Positions 34,001 to 45,289 of a DNA stretch of 64,000 nucleotides are shown here, piece by piece (within the stretch, counting starts at the first letter, position 1; every line of letters begins with the position of its first letter). The stretch covers positions 52,111,441 through 52,175,440 of the forward strand of contig NC_053143.1 in the NCBI RefSeq assembly GCF_016808335.1, written 5' to 3'. Source of the stretch: Panicum virgatum (taxonomy: Eukaryota; Streptophyta; Magnoliopsida; Poales; Poaceae). The notes under the pieces are model-generated. The model saw only the letters and a list, made by a program, of their open reading frames with translations. It ran no database searches and was not told the DNA's origin. Position numbers and translations under genes: made by a program.

Positions 34001-36031
34001 AAGTCAATAATGTGCATGTGTGTTATTCGCTTGCTTAACGGAGATTTTTAACTAACATGCATTTATACAATCTATGTTTCTTATTCCTTATTCACATCAA
34101 ACAGGAAAAATACCAACTTGAGTTGAATCTTACTTGTTACCACCATTATCTTCGGTCCGAAGCACAACAAACTTTCTAGACCAAGGTAAAATGATTTGCT
34201 TGATGTACTCCAAGCATGGATTTGCTTCAACTATTCCAGGAGGACAAAATGCCTTATTTATCTTCTTATTCACCTCAGACTGCAATAATCAAGTTCAAAA
34301 GAAGTTCCCATCACAATAGGGTAAAATTGGATCAAGCATTGACTTACACCGACATGAACAATACAATTTTGACAGAAACAGTTTATGTTTTAGATTGTAA
34401 TATTGTTCACTTTGTTCAAATGATTATTGTAAACCCAAGTGATCATAAAAAGGGAGACCCCATGCGAATGATTGACAAAAATGAGCACACACACATATCC
34501 ATTAGGATCACGAATGAGAATCACATACTGAAAATAAGCACCCTAGATTTTGGAAATATTAGTTGCAATTTATTCCATATTTGGGTATGTCTATAACTAA
34601 AGCAAAACTAGTAAAATAGGAAATCAGAGTAATGACTAGTCATTTTTCTATTTCATTGCAGGTGAAAAATGATCATACATTACTGCAAAAACTATAGAAC
34701 ATAAGAGAAGTAATGTTACGGTCAATCAATGCAAACATAATACCATTTTTTGACAGCCATTGGCGAATACATTTATATATACCAGGTTCTTACTAATAAG
34801 CATGTAATTAAACTTCAGCGCATACTTTCTTTAATTACCAGAAATAAATGATTAAAATAGCGGTCTAATGTCAGAAGAACAAATTAAGATTGTTCTTAAA
34901 CAAAAAAAAAAGTATCAAGAGAGTAACCTCGCTATCTCCCATGAATATAGCTGATGATGGATCTTTGTCTGAGATCTTCTGGCCATTCTTAAGACCAGGT
35001 AGCATATCTATTATTAATGTTAATGGACATACTGGCAATTACTTCAAACTGAACAAATCCATAATAATCATAGAAAAAATATATATCCTGTTCAAAAAGA
35101 ATATGCACGCACGTGCATATATATTAATATTAAAGGATACGGTATGACATGATGGTTGGCTTATTGTCCCTTCCACTCGCCTTGCAGTAATCTCTTGCTA
35201 GCAGATTCACCTCTCTTTGATCCATGGCCATGTGGCATATGTCTGCCTGTCAACAAAGAGGACGAAACCACACTCACGTGTCAGTGAATTAGGAGAGAAA
35301 ATAGCATAAACTCAATTTAAGTTGCAACATGACATGGATTAACCTGGTAGAAGAAGACATCTGCGCACTGCATGATGGGGTACATGAACTGCCCAGCAGT
35401 CAGCTGTTCCTTGTCGCGGCCGAAGACCGCCTTGCAACACCTACGAGCACGCGCAGCAATGCAATCAAGGGAAATCGAATCAATTAGTTGCTGCTCTTGT
35501 TCCACGACTGCTAACAGCAAGCGTAGCTACCAAAATTGAAAATTTGGTTTTTGAATCAAATTCTACTAACCTGACTATCCTCTCGACCGAGTGCTTCTCG
35601 GCGATGTCCATGACGAGCGGTTGCCAGTACTCGGCGGCGCGGCGGAGGACCTCGTCCGAGGACCAGAGGAACTCCACCTCGCCGGCGCCCACGCCGAGCG
35701 CCCTCAGGGCGGCCTCCCACACCTGGACGTTCCGGCTGCCGGCGTCCCGGATCCTGCCCCAGTCGCCGCCCATCCGGCCGCCGAGGAGCGCGAACCAGTC
35801 GGCGACCACGATCTTCACCCGGCACCCGGCCCGCGCCATCGCCCGGGCGCGGACCGCCGTCCCGACGCCCCGCGCGATGTCCATGGCGGCGGAGGGCTCG
35901 AAGCCGTCGAGGCAGACGGGGCGGGGCTGGCCGCGCCGCAGCAGCCGCAGAAGCAGCTCGTCCTCCCCGCCGACGCAGTCGCACTCCCCCGTGGCGCCAC
36001 GCAGGGCGTCCAGCCGCTCCCGCGGCGTCAT
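31029..36031 (-). CDS. Double-module tyrosyl-tRNA synthetase (Tyr-tRNA ligase)
   Basis: Sixteen exons give one open frame of 742 residues from ATG 36031 to TGA 31029. Exons: 35571-36031, 35344-35440, 35141-35246, 34928-35007, 34134-34279, 33829-33934, 33545-33616, 33266-33463, 32829-33112, 32627-32723, 32312-32417, 32133-32215, 31796-31941, 31473-31578, 31260-31319 and 31029-31109. All borders are GT..AG and in phase. Two complete eukaryotic-type TyrRS modules lie in tandem, exons 1-7 and 8-15; five matching exons have the same or nearly the same lengths (97, 106, 80/83, 146, 106), so the gene arose by internal duplication. Module 2 keeps YDGFEPSGRMHIAQG, DICQMGLDQRK and KMSKS. Module 1 has LDGFEPSAAMDIARG, DICHMAMDQRE and KISDK, so it probably cannot charge tRNA itself. 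The enzyme attaches Tyr to tRNA-Tyr, presumably in the cytosol. The frame stays open upstream to 36295, so a longer N-terminus, perhaps a targeting peptide, is possible. Confidence 0.85.
31260..33463 (-). other. TyrRS module 2, predicted active
   Basis: Encoded by exons 8-15. It has MHIAQ at the end of exon 8, IADWFAMLNNKMGG, DICQMGLDQRKVN and the intact KMSKSDPSSAIFMED. Unlike module 1, it has an intron directly after MHIAQ. Confidence 0.8.
33829..36031 (-). other. TyrRS module 1, predicted catalytically degenerate
   Basis: Encoded by exons 1-6. The HIGH-equivalent reads MDIARG instead of MHIAQG, the substrate Tyr of YDGFEPS is Leu, and the tyrosine-contact motif DxxQxGxDQ is DICHMAMDQ. The KMSKS loop is KISDK. 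The fold-determining stretches (ADWFALL, QPLVMDIAEK, MQCADVFF, DPSSAIFM) are well kept, arguing for a retained structural or tRNA-binding role. Confidence 0.75.
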
Positions 36032-36299
36032 CGTCCCGCCGCCGCCGCCGCCTGCAGCCGGCCGGCGCCAAGGGAGAAGAAAGAAGGCCGCCGGCCCGAT
36101 TCGCGGTAGCCGCTCGCTGCTCGCCGCCACCAATGCGAGCGCGGGCGGGACTGGGGCGACGGCAAATCGGCGATCGCGGGCGGCGGCGCGGGGTGGGGTG
36201 GGGTGGGACTGTGTCTTGGTTCCCTTGGTTGCCACGGTGGGGTGGAAAAAGTTATTTTTTGTATTTTGAGCGGCCGGATTGGAGTCTTGATCCAACTAG

Positions 36300-37498
36300 G
36301 ACGGACTTGCCGTCTCTTCATCGATATCCGTCGTCGCCCCTGCAATATCGTGCAATATTTATATTGTGCGTGCGTCCGTAGATAGACTGCACTACGTGTG
36401 TCACCACGAAAACGCATGGCAAATATTGGGCACTGTGTGCTTTATTTTTGCACACAGTAAAATTATGTTTTGCTGTGTATTTCTTTTGCACACAATGAAA
36501 TAATAAATTTATTGTGTATTTTTTCACACGGCAAAATAATAAATTCTTTTTCTTCTCTCACCTCGAAACTTTTTCCACTCTTCACAGGTATTAAATTTTT
36601 TTTCTTCTCTCACCTCGAAACTTTTTCTACTCTTCACACGTATTTGATGCATTGCCTGTGAGGTTGTGGATATGTGTCCAGTTTTGAAGTTTCATGATTC
36701 TTCATTTGTATTGTTCTCTTGCTGTTGTTGTAGTGTTGGTTCAACCTTAGTCACAAAGATTCGGGGTCGATGAGGTCGAAGAATGGGATATGATCCTTGT
36801 GAGAAGTTTTTATAAAGTGGGGATGAAAATGACTCCGTGTTTTCAGAACGGGATCGGTGTTTTCAGATCGAGAAACGGTGCCCTCAACTCCGATTTCACT
36901 CCAACCATAGTGGATACGACACCTCCATCCCGGAGCTCAGGTGTAACATGTGTAATGTAAACGAGGAACTTCCAACCTGCTCACAAATAACTGCAGGAGA
37001 TGGTCCTGCATGATTTATCATAAGTTTATTTAAGCTTCGCTAAAATGATCCCCTTGCTCATTTCAGAGCAAAATAATATTCTTGTCGTTGCACTTTTGAA
37101 TCTGAGTATAGTTTGTCCATAAGCCCGCATGTTTTCTCTAGTGTATATTAAGGCTTAACTAAAATGACCCCTTTCTTATTGCGTAGCGAAATAATAACCT
37201 GTCGTTACACTTTTGAATCTGAATATAGTCCATTAATCTTTCTGGTTTTTGAAGGTTTGCTTGCCACTATGTTTGTGAGGTTGGTTGACTAATACATTTT
37301 CAGGCATACTTCTCTTATTTCATTATACATCTAGCAAATCACCGTACAAACATTTGCCATCTTTCTGCAGTGAAGCAACCGACACAGCGGCGGACCCGGG
37401 GCCCGGCGACCCTGGGCACGTGCCTGGGCTCCCGTCGCCACACCTGAGTACGTGTCTGGAGGTTTAGCAGAGTATACATGTGTTCCAGTGAAAGTGAT
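36300..37498. other. Upstream spacer of the TyrRS gene with two local tandem repeats
   Basis: AT-rich sequence that should include the TyrRS promoter. It holds a 52 bp tandem duplication at about 36543-36646 (each with CTCACCTCGAAACTTTTTC) and a diverged duplication of about 119 bp near 37033-37235 (each with AAAATGA..CCCC..GCACTTTTGAATCTGA-like). I see no gene. Confidence 0.5.
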
Positions 37499-38868
37499 CG
37501 GGTGCTCTAGCCTAAGAGGGGGAGGGGGTGAATTAGGCACTTATAAAAACTTAGACTTAAGGCTCCAACTAGTTTGCACAAAATTTAAACTAAAACATGC
37601 TATCTAGATGTGCAACTAGATTGTTCTAGTGTGAAACCCCTATCCCAAAAGAGTTTAGCAACCTATAGTCTTTCCTATCAAGAAACTATTCTATGAAAGT
37701 AAAGACACACAAATTGCTAGTAAGAAAATACGGAAGCTTAAGGAGCGGGATAGGAGATAGCAAACTCTTGACGCGGGTGTTTAATCCCGTGGTTCGGTTA
37801 GCCACAAAGGCACAGCTACATCCACGTTGTTGTAGCACTCACTAAGATTATTGCTACTCGGCCACCAAGTCTCTTCCGTGAACACAATCACGGTCACCTT
37901 GCCCCCCGGGTTCCACTAAGGAGCTTATCCACAAAGGATGGGGGTCTCCACGCCCCCCGCACAAAGATGTCGTCGCCGCTCCACACCAAGTCGGAGGGTC
38001 GATGACGTTGCCGGCGAGCTTCACGCTCCAAGGTGCCGGCGCACCAAGCTCTTGTTTTGGTTCGCTAATGAACCACAACACAAAGCCTCGAAGCCTTGCA
38101 ATCTCACTCACTAAGAGTAATCCTTTATACAACACTCTCAAAGTGTGCTAAGGGCTAAGGATATGATCTTGATGCTTTTAATGGCTTGGAGATGTTCTTG
38201 GGTGTGTGTGGGATGTCCAGCAACTCCAGCAATCTTCAAATGGCCGGGGTGAGACGTATATATAGGCCACCAAGTCTTGTAGCCGTTTCTCCAACGCTCA
38301 GCAGAAAATCTGCGTATCATCGGATGAACCGATGCCTCTGGCTGGGCTAGCGTCGGTTCATCCGGTCACTCATAACCCGAAGTAGCCGTTGAACTCCTGA
38401 CAGCTGACACAGTGACCACCGGTTGAACCGATGCTTAGCCGTCGGTTAAACCGGTCACTCACAGCACTCAACTATTCTGCTGACGTCATTACACCGATGG
38501 TATGCACCGATGCTTCACCGGTTCAACCGGTGCTGAAGACTTGGTTCTTGCGCGACTTGCATCGTCTCTGGAACATAATATGCACAATGCACCGATGCCC
38601 CTTTTTGACCCATCGGTTCATCCGGTGCCCATAAGTTGACTTGGCTTCGATTCCCTTCTGCCATGGCGTCGGTTCTTCCGACAACCATCGGATGCACCGA
38701 TGCTCATGCGTCGGTTCTTCCGGTGCTACCGACCGAAGAGCCCTTCGGGCCTTGCTACGCCTATCTTCTCTTTCTCTTTGTCATCACTTGAACCTAAAAG
38801 CCTGAGAATGGTCATCTTAACAATCATATTAGTCCAAGTGTTGTGTTGTCATTCGATCACCAAAATCA
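37499..38868 (-). mobile_element. SIRE-like (Copia) solo LTR
   Basis: Read leftwards, it starts TGATTTTGGTGATCGAATGACAA and ends near CCCCTCTTAGGC..GATCACTTTCA. Both ends and the interior ATTCACCCCC string are those I know from grass SIRE/Maximus-type LTRs. Inside are many diverged CGGTTCATCCGGTG / CACCGATGC units (38300-38750). No internal coding region or second LTR adjoins, so it is called a solo LTR. A direct target duplication was not found. Confidence 0.5.
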
Positions 38869-39663
38869 CTGGAAATGGTATAAATGGTGTCATGTTCGTT
38901 TCATCCAGAGTTTTTTTTGCATGTACTCTACTGCAAGCCTCTACACATGTGTTGCAGCTAGTTGTTTGACAGTTGTCCAGGCATTGATCGCATTGCAACG
39001 GCAAAAGTCCGTGTGTGGGTGTTGATTTGGCCCGAGCTCCGCTCAATTTGTGGGTCCGCCTCTGAACCGACGCCACAACGACAAGTATTCTTTTGTCAAC
39101 ACTTACCTCCTCCATGCCATGAACAATACCGTAAGGAAAAAAAAACTAAAAACCGCCTCTAATTACTGATGCTATGATCTACCTCTAATTATATATCCAT
39201 GCTCGGACTCAACTACCATCAAACTTAAAAAATCTTGTAAATTATATGCACGTGTTCCTACTCAACCGCCATCGAACTTAGCAAGAGAAGTTATGTCGAA
39301 CAACATCAATTCTCTAAACGTTTTTACTATGTCATATATGACATATCATGATACCAACAACTTCCTGTATATCAACATCACAATAGCACGTGGGCCTAAC
39401 CCCACACGTCAGTGACACTACAGTACCGTAGAGGAACCACTTCCGGTGTGCCCTCCTCTGCTCCCGAGAGGCTCCCTCCACCGTAACAAATTCTGCGCTC
39501 TTGTAAAGTATGGGAGAGAGACGAGAAAGAAAGAAAATAAAAGCAAAGAAAGTTGGCTCTAAGCAGGTGGTGGGGGGTGGGGGGGGGGGGGGGTGAGGGA
39601 GGATGCCGGCGGAGAGGCTTTAGCCGTTTAGGAAGGGCGGGCAACTGCAGCGAGGGACTGAGA
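38869..39663. other. Spacer between the solo LTR and the CACTA element
   Basis: No gene seen. It contains a G-rich run at about 39571-39592. Confidence 0.4.
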
Positions 39664-39680
39664 CACTACTACAAAAAAGC
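39664..39680 (+). repeat. Left terminal inverted repeat of the CACTA element
   Basis: CACTACTACAAAAAAGC, inverse of 60208-60224. Confidence 0.9.
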
Positions 39681-39689
39681 ATTTGTAGG

Positions 39690-39945
39690 GACGGGTAAAA
39701 ACACATCTTTTGAGGCGGGTAGCGCGTCCGTTGCTAGTTATTGCTGCTAAAAATATTTATTTGCAGGGGCGGGTAACGAAACCGCCCCTAAAAACATGTT
39801 TCTTGGGGCGGGCCACCCCCAACTGCCCCTGAAAATGCATTTTCAGGGGCGGGTCCACCCCTGCAAATATATTTCCAGGGGACCCGCCCCTGAAATTATA
39901 TTTCCAGGGGCGGGCACCACCTCACCCGCTCCTAAAAAGTTTTGC
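39690..39945. repeat. Left subterminal GGGGCGGG repeats
   Basis: Alternating direct and inverted units such as CAGGGGCGGGT and ACCCGCCCCTG about 30-60 bp apart, the usual transposase-binding zone of CACTA elements. Confidence 0.75.
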
Positions 39946-40131
39946 CCGCCCGCGTAAATTCGATTTTGAAACTTTCGATAACGTTTCCTGCTTTTTTTTC
40001 TTGCAATTTGCATTCCCGTCGATTTTGATCATTAAAGTATCGATAATAGTTGGCGAAAGAGACTTGGAATATGTTCGGTAACTAAAAATTCTTACACATA
40101 CAAAATTAAATTATATGAAAAGCAAACATCA

Positions 40132-43100
40132 TTACAATACATCATTAAAGTGTATATTGAATAAATGTTTTTCACTAATCCTCCCTTGGACCGCTACTAG
40201 TGGCAGCACAGTGCTGTTGGTTGTGCCATTTACGAAGCCCAATGTATTTGTCATCCGTTGCCAAATCTTGTGCTTCGTGAAAAATTTGCCCCTCACGTTG
40301 ACCACTTCATGCAAAATGAAATGGGACAAATCGTCGACTACATTTAAAAGTTGTTTCTCGTGGAGCTCCTCATCGTGTTGCACAGGGTGAATCTGCAGTT
40401 ATTGAATTCTTTGTAAAATTAAGCAAGTGCTGGTTACACATTCGGGGTCCGTAGTATATCTCCCTTGCACTCTTAGATGCTAGCACATGTAGTACCCACA
40501 GTACACGGAGCATGCGGGTTGCTTGTGGCACGGGAATCTTGTGCGCAGAGTCATTTCATTTGGTTTGTCAGCGGGATGAGCTCCTCCTTTACGAATGTAG
40601 TACTTGTAAGCCCTGTTTTAAAATGAAAAAATTGAAAGTTAATTTCTCTCTCTCTCTATATATATATATATTAGTTCTCTAGAGAAATAAGCATGACATG
40701 CTTAGGGAAGATAAGAAATTCACTCACAATTATAGTATATCTAAGAATTCTTGGTATCTCTTGGTTGACCAATCCAACGAGTCCAATATGAGAATTCTTC
40801 CGAGCTTTGGTTGTATTTGGAACGCAATCCAGTGATTTCTGAAAAAAACTCTTACGTTCGTTTTGTAGGCATGGATTGGAGCAATGGTTTATTATGAAAT
40901 GGTTAATATTAGACTTACTGGATGTGGTATGGCACAAATATGACATCCATGTCTTCCGATCGTGACATCATAAGCGATATGTAGGCCGCAACATTTGTGA
41001 AGGTCTCTTGATGAAATCTTTTTTGTTCCTTTTGTTTTGCCTTCTTTATTTCAAATGACTTTAGGTAGTCATCATCATCCTTCATCCATTTTGGCGATGC
41101 GTGCTTGGCCTCGCAAATCGCTGTGGGGTCAAGATATCGGACCTTCTTCTTTAAAATAATACCATCAAATATTTGCATCCTATAGAATATAATGGATGAC
41201 AATTACATATTTATGCATATAATATAATACTTTATGCTGTAATATAAAATGAATTAGTATCATGAGCACTTACATGCACCAGAGTCGAACCATTTCAATA
41301 TCAAGTTTTTTGAGGCGGAACATTTGCTGGATGTCTTCAAAATCAAACGTGATATCAAAGATTTCAGGCCCCTTAGTTCCGAATACATCCGGATGGTGCG
41401 GAGCATATATGGTTCTGAGTCCAAGTCTACATGCCCTCTTGCACTAATTATGAAGCCTTTTCATAAAAGGAGGACAATCTGTTAGTGCCCAGCCCGGTAG
41501 CAAGTCTTTTCCGTACTCAAATTTTATAGGAGCATCGTCCAAGTCTTGAATGTCATCAACCCCAATTGACTTTTTGAACTCGGTGTCAGTACGGGGCGTA
41601 GAAAAGCCCGACCGTCTGCTGGCACTAGAATTTTGTAGATTATCTTTGGACTTAGCCTTCTTAACACTTTCATCAGACTTCTTGTTTGCGGCGTGCCATC
41701 TATTCACAATTTCGGACCCTTCCTTGTCCTTTTGGTAAGGCCGCAACATTCGAGGCAGCACTGATCGTGACATCAAAGCCGGGGCCGGTGGAGTATGCTC
41801 TCGTGATCAGGTTGTTGGCGGAGCCCGTGCTGATACCGGGCCCTGTGGGGATGGCTCTCGTTGTGGTGGTGGTGATATGGGAGCCTATGGGGATGGTTCT
41901 CATGGTGGTGGTGATACGGGGGCCTGTGGGGATGGCTGTCATGGTGTTGGTGATGGCGGATCAAGCTCTCGTGGTGATGTTCGTGGTGGTGGTGATGTTC
42001 AAGGTGGTTCTTGTAGTGGTGGTGATGGCTCTCGTGATACTAGAGCCGCTGGTGATGGTGGAGCCTGAGGTGACAATACCTCTCGTGAAAATGGAGCAGC
42101 TGGTGATGCCTCTCGTGGTTGTGGTGATGGCAGGGCCTGAGTAGCAAAAGGTGCTTGACCAACAAATACGATATCTCGTTTATGCCATAGAATGGTGGTA
42201 CTGACACATTCTCCAAGGCAACTCTTTCCATCTGTAGTGGGAAAATCTATCTCGTTATCCTCATAGCTTGATTTTAAGAGTTGCTCTACTTGTACGCATG
42301 CATATCCGATGGGGATCGGTTTTCCCTCAAATAAACCCCTAGCCGGATGCACCTGAGCCTTGGCTACTTCCTTTGTCTTTCCAGCTCTGCCAACAGGATA
42401 GAGCAACAAGAAAGGAGTAGTACTCATTATGGTATCCACTGGGTATTGCTGAGCTATGGTCGAGGCGACAATACTTTGTGCACATGCCGAACTCGCTTGG
42501 CCAAGTACCGGAGGGGGCATGACCACCATCTGTTGAAGCCCCACCTCTTGTGAGACATTTATCATTAGTCTCCCTGATTGCTGCTGCTCCGCAAGTGTTG
42601 CATAAAATAAATCCTTGAACCTTGCTTCCGTTGCATTCTCTGCTGCAGCAATGATTTCTTCTTTATATCAGTCATGGCTCCTGTACCTAACCTGGTCCTT
42701 CTCGAACCCATCCTTGATGCTCAACTTAGAGGACATACCTCTAACACGACCTCCATGCTCTTTGGACCCAATGGTCGTACTGAGCACATCTTTCTCCCTA
42801 TTGGCTTTGAACTGACCTTTTTCTGAAGCTCGACAAGTTGTAACATTCTTTCTGCCACCGCTTCGGTCTTGGGTCGATCAAATTTTTGTTTCTCTTCAAC
42901 TATCTTTGGCTTCCTTGCTTCAAGCCACTGCCATCCACGGTCTTCCAATCCTTCAGAAGAGTCGGGCTGGCAGCCGCCTCTCTTTCACGCCGCCACCCAT
43001 CGATCTACCTTTGGTACCCACCTGGCACAAGACTGACTTTATGTATGTTGCTCTTTGGTAGTTCAGTTTTCTTCTGGCTTAGGGTTAGAGCTTCTTCAGT

Positions 43101-43991
43101 GGTCTTCTGTCGAACAAACTCTTCCCATTGTGCTGGTGTGATGTCCCCGTAATCCGCAAATGGCGTTCGACCCTTCTGGACGTACCGTGTATTCAGTTTG
43201 CTCTTCCACTGGTGAAAAGTTTCACCCAGCATCTTCAGAGCATAATGCTTTACTTGTTCTCTAGTTCCTCTGGGCACAATAAATGTTCTGCTCAACAATT
43301 GCCACATCGCTTCTTTTCTCCCCTCAGGAACTAGGGGCCAACTGGGGATCGTCGGATCCAAAACCATCTTTGTTCTTATTATTGCACTGATAGCATTCCG
43401 AAACCTTGGTACAATTTGTGGAGGATCTATGGGCTCTCCTGCCGGGCTAATTGCATTAATAGTAAATTGTCCTTCGGGGTATTGGTTTCTTTCTTGCTGA
43501 CCCCGTTTCCTTTTGTTTTGTTCAATGGAGGTTGTACTTGCAGGATTGGGTCCCAAGCTTTCATTGTCTTCCTCTGTGGGGCTAGGGGGTCCGCGTCGGC
43601 GCTTACCCCGTCCAGTCGATGCCTACATGGTTAATACGATTTATCAAGTCCTAATGCGCAATCTATGAAAATGTATGGAATGCTTCATTGTAATTAATCG
43701 TGTATTCATTACCTGATGTTGTTCTGGTTCGTAATCCGGATCAAGCGCCTCCATTGAACGGCTTTCTCTTTGCGGAAACAGGTGTGGATCGAGCGGATCC
43801 TGCCACCTGCCCCCCGCCTAAGCCCCTTTTCCAATCCTAGGGCCATCCTCGTCCCCACTTTCAGACTCGTCCGTCACGGATTGAACATCGACATCGGCTT
43901 GGGTCTCCAACTCCATCTAGGATGCAATTTGTTGAAGCTCGCCTTGCAGTTCGGCATCCCTTCGCGGGGAAGATGACGACAGAGGATCCAT
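40132..43991 (-). pseudogene. TnpA-like protein fused to an Ulp1 (C48) peptidase
   Basis: Reads leftwards from MDPLSSSSPR at 43991. The second exon (about 43005-43620) has the plant CACTA accessory-transposase region (GETFHQWKSKLNTRY, AQWEEFVRQKT). The exon near 41999-42720 carries its conserved C-terminal part (GYACVQVEQLLKSS, ILWHKRDIVF). A Pro/Ser-rich linker (41800-42140) leads to a C48 peptidase: His-Trp (NHWIAFQIQP, codon 40832-40834), Asp (ILDSLDW) and Cys (YCGYYMC, codon 40498-40500). Lesions: at least two in-frame TAG codons in exon 1, stops in the linker and TAG at 40480-40482 just after the catalytic Cys motif. The first part binds subterminal repeats in related elements; the peptidase role is unknown. 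Confidence 0.7.
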
Positions 43992-43999
43992 CTAGGACT

Positions 44000-45230
44000 T
44001 CTACACGGATTATGAACAATTCACATTTAATATACACTTAGTCGGGATAGCAATGCTGCAAATGCGCATTCACATTTGAAATCTACACTCTTTCTTATAA
44101 TCGAATCGAGGACACATGCTTTTTATGAATAAATAGTGGAGACACTAATTCATACTCACATTCACATTCTATTTTCTAATTAACTAATACTACAAAATAA
44201 ATTAGAAATATACATTCTATATATACAACATTACAGGGTCTACAAAACTATATAAAATGCTACATTCAATACTACAAAATAAATAAAAAATATACATTCA
44301 ATTTACATTCAATATATAGAATGGAGACATTGCGAACTCTTTCATGAAAAAGATGAAAAAAAAATACTTGCTAACTCTTTCATGCACAATTCCACATTTC
44401 AATTACAATTATTTACAAACCAAATATACATCATTTGAAAACTAAGTATATATGAAATACTTGCTAACTAAATATATTAGACATCATTTGAACAACAAAT
44501 ATACATTGCAAATAAAAATTAGAAAATAATTCTAACCTTAACCCTAACCCTAACCCTAACCCTAACAACGGGCTGACAGTTGGGCCCCACATGTCAGTGG
44601 GAGGCCACCCGGCTTGGCCAATCGGGCCGCCATGGTGGCTTGGTAGCGCGGCGGCCTGGCTTGCCCGCGGCCTGGGTAGCCCGGCGAGGCTGCGCGTGTG
44701 GGGAGGAGGCTCGCGACGGCTGCGGCATGGCCGGTCGGCCGCTGGCCAGCGGTATGGGATGGGGAAGGGAAGGGGGAGGAAGGGTAGGGAGCTCACCAAG
44801 GGCTTGAGGGCGACGAGCGGGGGTGTACCGGAGCGGGAGAGAGCTCGGGGCGGGACGGACGCGCCGGTGCGCAGGCTGGGGTCGGTGGCGGAGGCGGAGG
44901 ATGAGAGGAGGCCAGTCCAGGGCGCCGGAGGGCGTGGCGGTCCAGTGCGGAGACGGAGGCGGGTCCTTAGCGTCGGCTGGTCCGGGGAGCCGAAGGGGGC
45001 GGCAGCGGCGGATCCGGGGCGCAGCAGCGGCCGGGGCGGAAGCGGGTCCGATGCGGAGGAGCGGCGGTCGGGGAGGAGCCGTGGCAGATCCTGGGCGCGG
45101 CGGTGCAGGTCAGCGGCGTGCGGTAGCCCGGGACGGGTCGGCGCTGGCGGAGGCGCGGGCGTGAAGCGGTGGCGGCGGCGGCGGCGGAGGAGAAAGAGAT
45201 CGAAATTTTGGTAGCTTGACGGCGTCTATT
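44000..45230. other. Intergenic zone of the CACTA element, AT-rich then GC-rich
   Basis: AT-rich to about 44530, then a strongly GC-rich block from 44570. It probably contains the promoter and first exon of the TnpA-like gene or part of a captured sequence. Long frames in the GC-rich part show no recognisable protein. Confidence 0.4.
44533..44567. repeat. Short interstitial telomere-like repeat
   Basis: Five consecutive CCCTAA-type units, the first imperfect (CTTAACCCTAACCCTAACC...). CCCTAAA-like telo boxes also occur in plant promoters; the unit here is the 6-mer. Confidence 0.8.
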
Positions 45231-45289
45231 CGAACTCACGCCCGGGAAACTGAAATTTCTTTCCAAGTATCGGTATATATAGGAAGCCG

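Noticed and set aside
35544..36269. Long + strand frames of 172-241 codons
   Set aside because: Antisense shadows of the GC-rich first exon of the TyrRS gene, which has clear family motifs and exon structure.
36381..36540. CACTACGTGTGTCACC and TTTGCACACAG repeats as a second CACTA terminus
   Set aside because: No matching opposite end, gene or duplication found nearby; too little to call.
41686..42144. 152-codon Val/Met-rich + strand frame
   Set aside because: Antisense of the proline-rich linker of the TnpA-like/Ulp1 gene.
44591..45214. 207-codon frame on the + strand in the CACTA element
   Set aside because: Arg/Gly-rich product of a GC-rich block, no motif and opposite in sense to both transposon genes.
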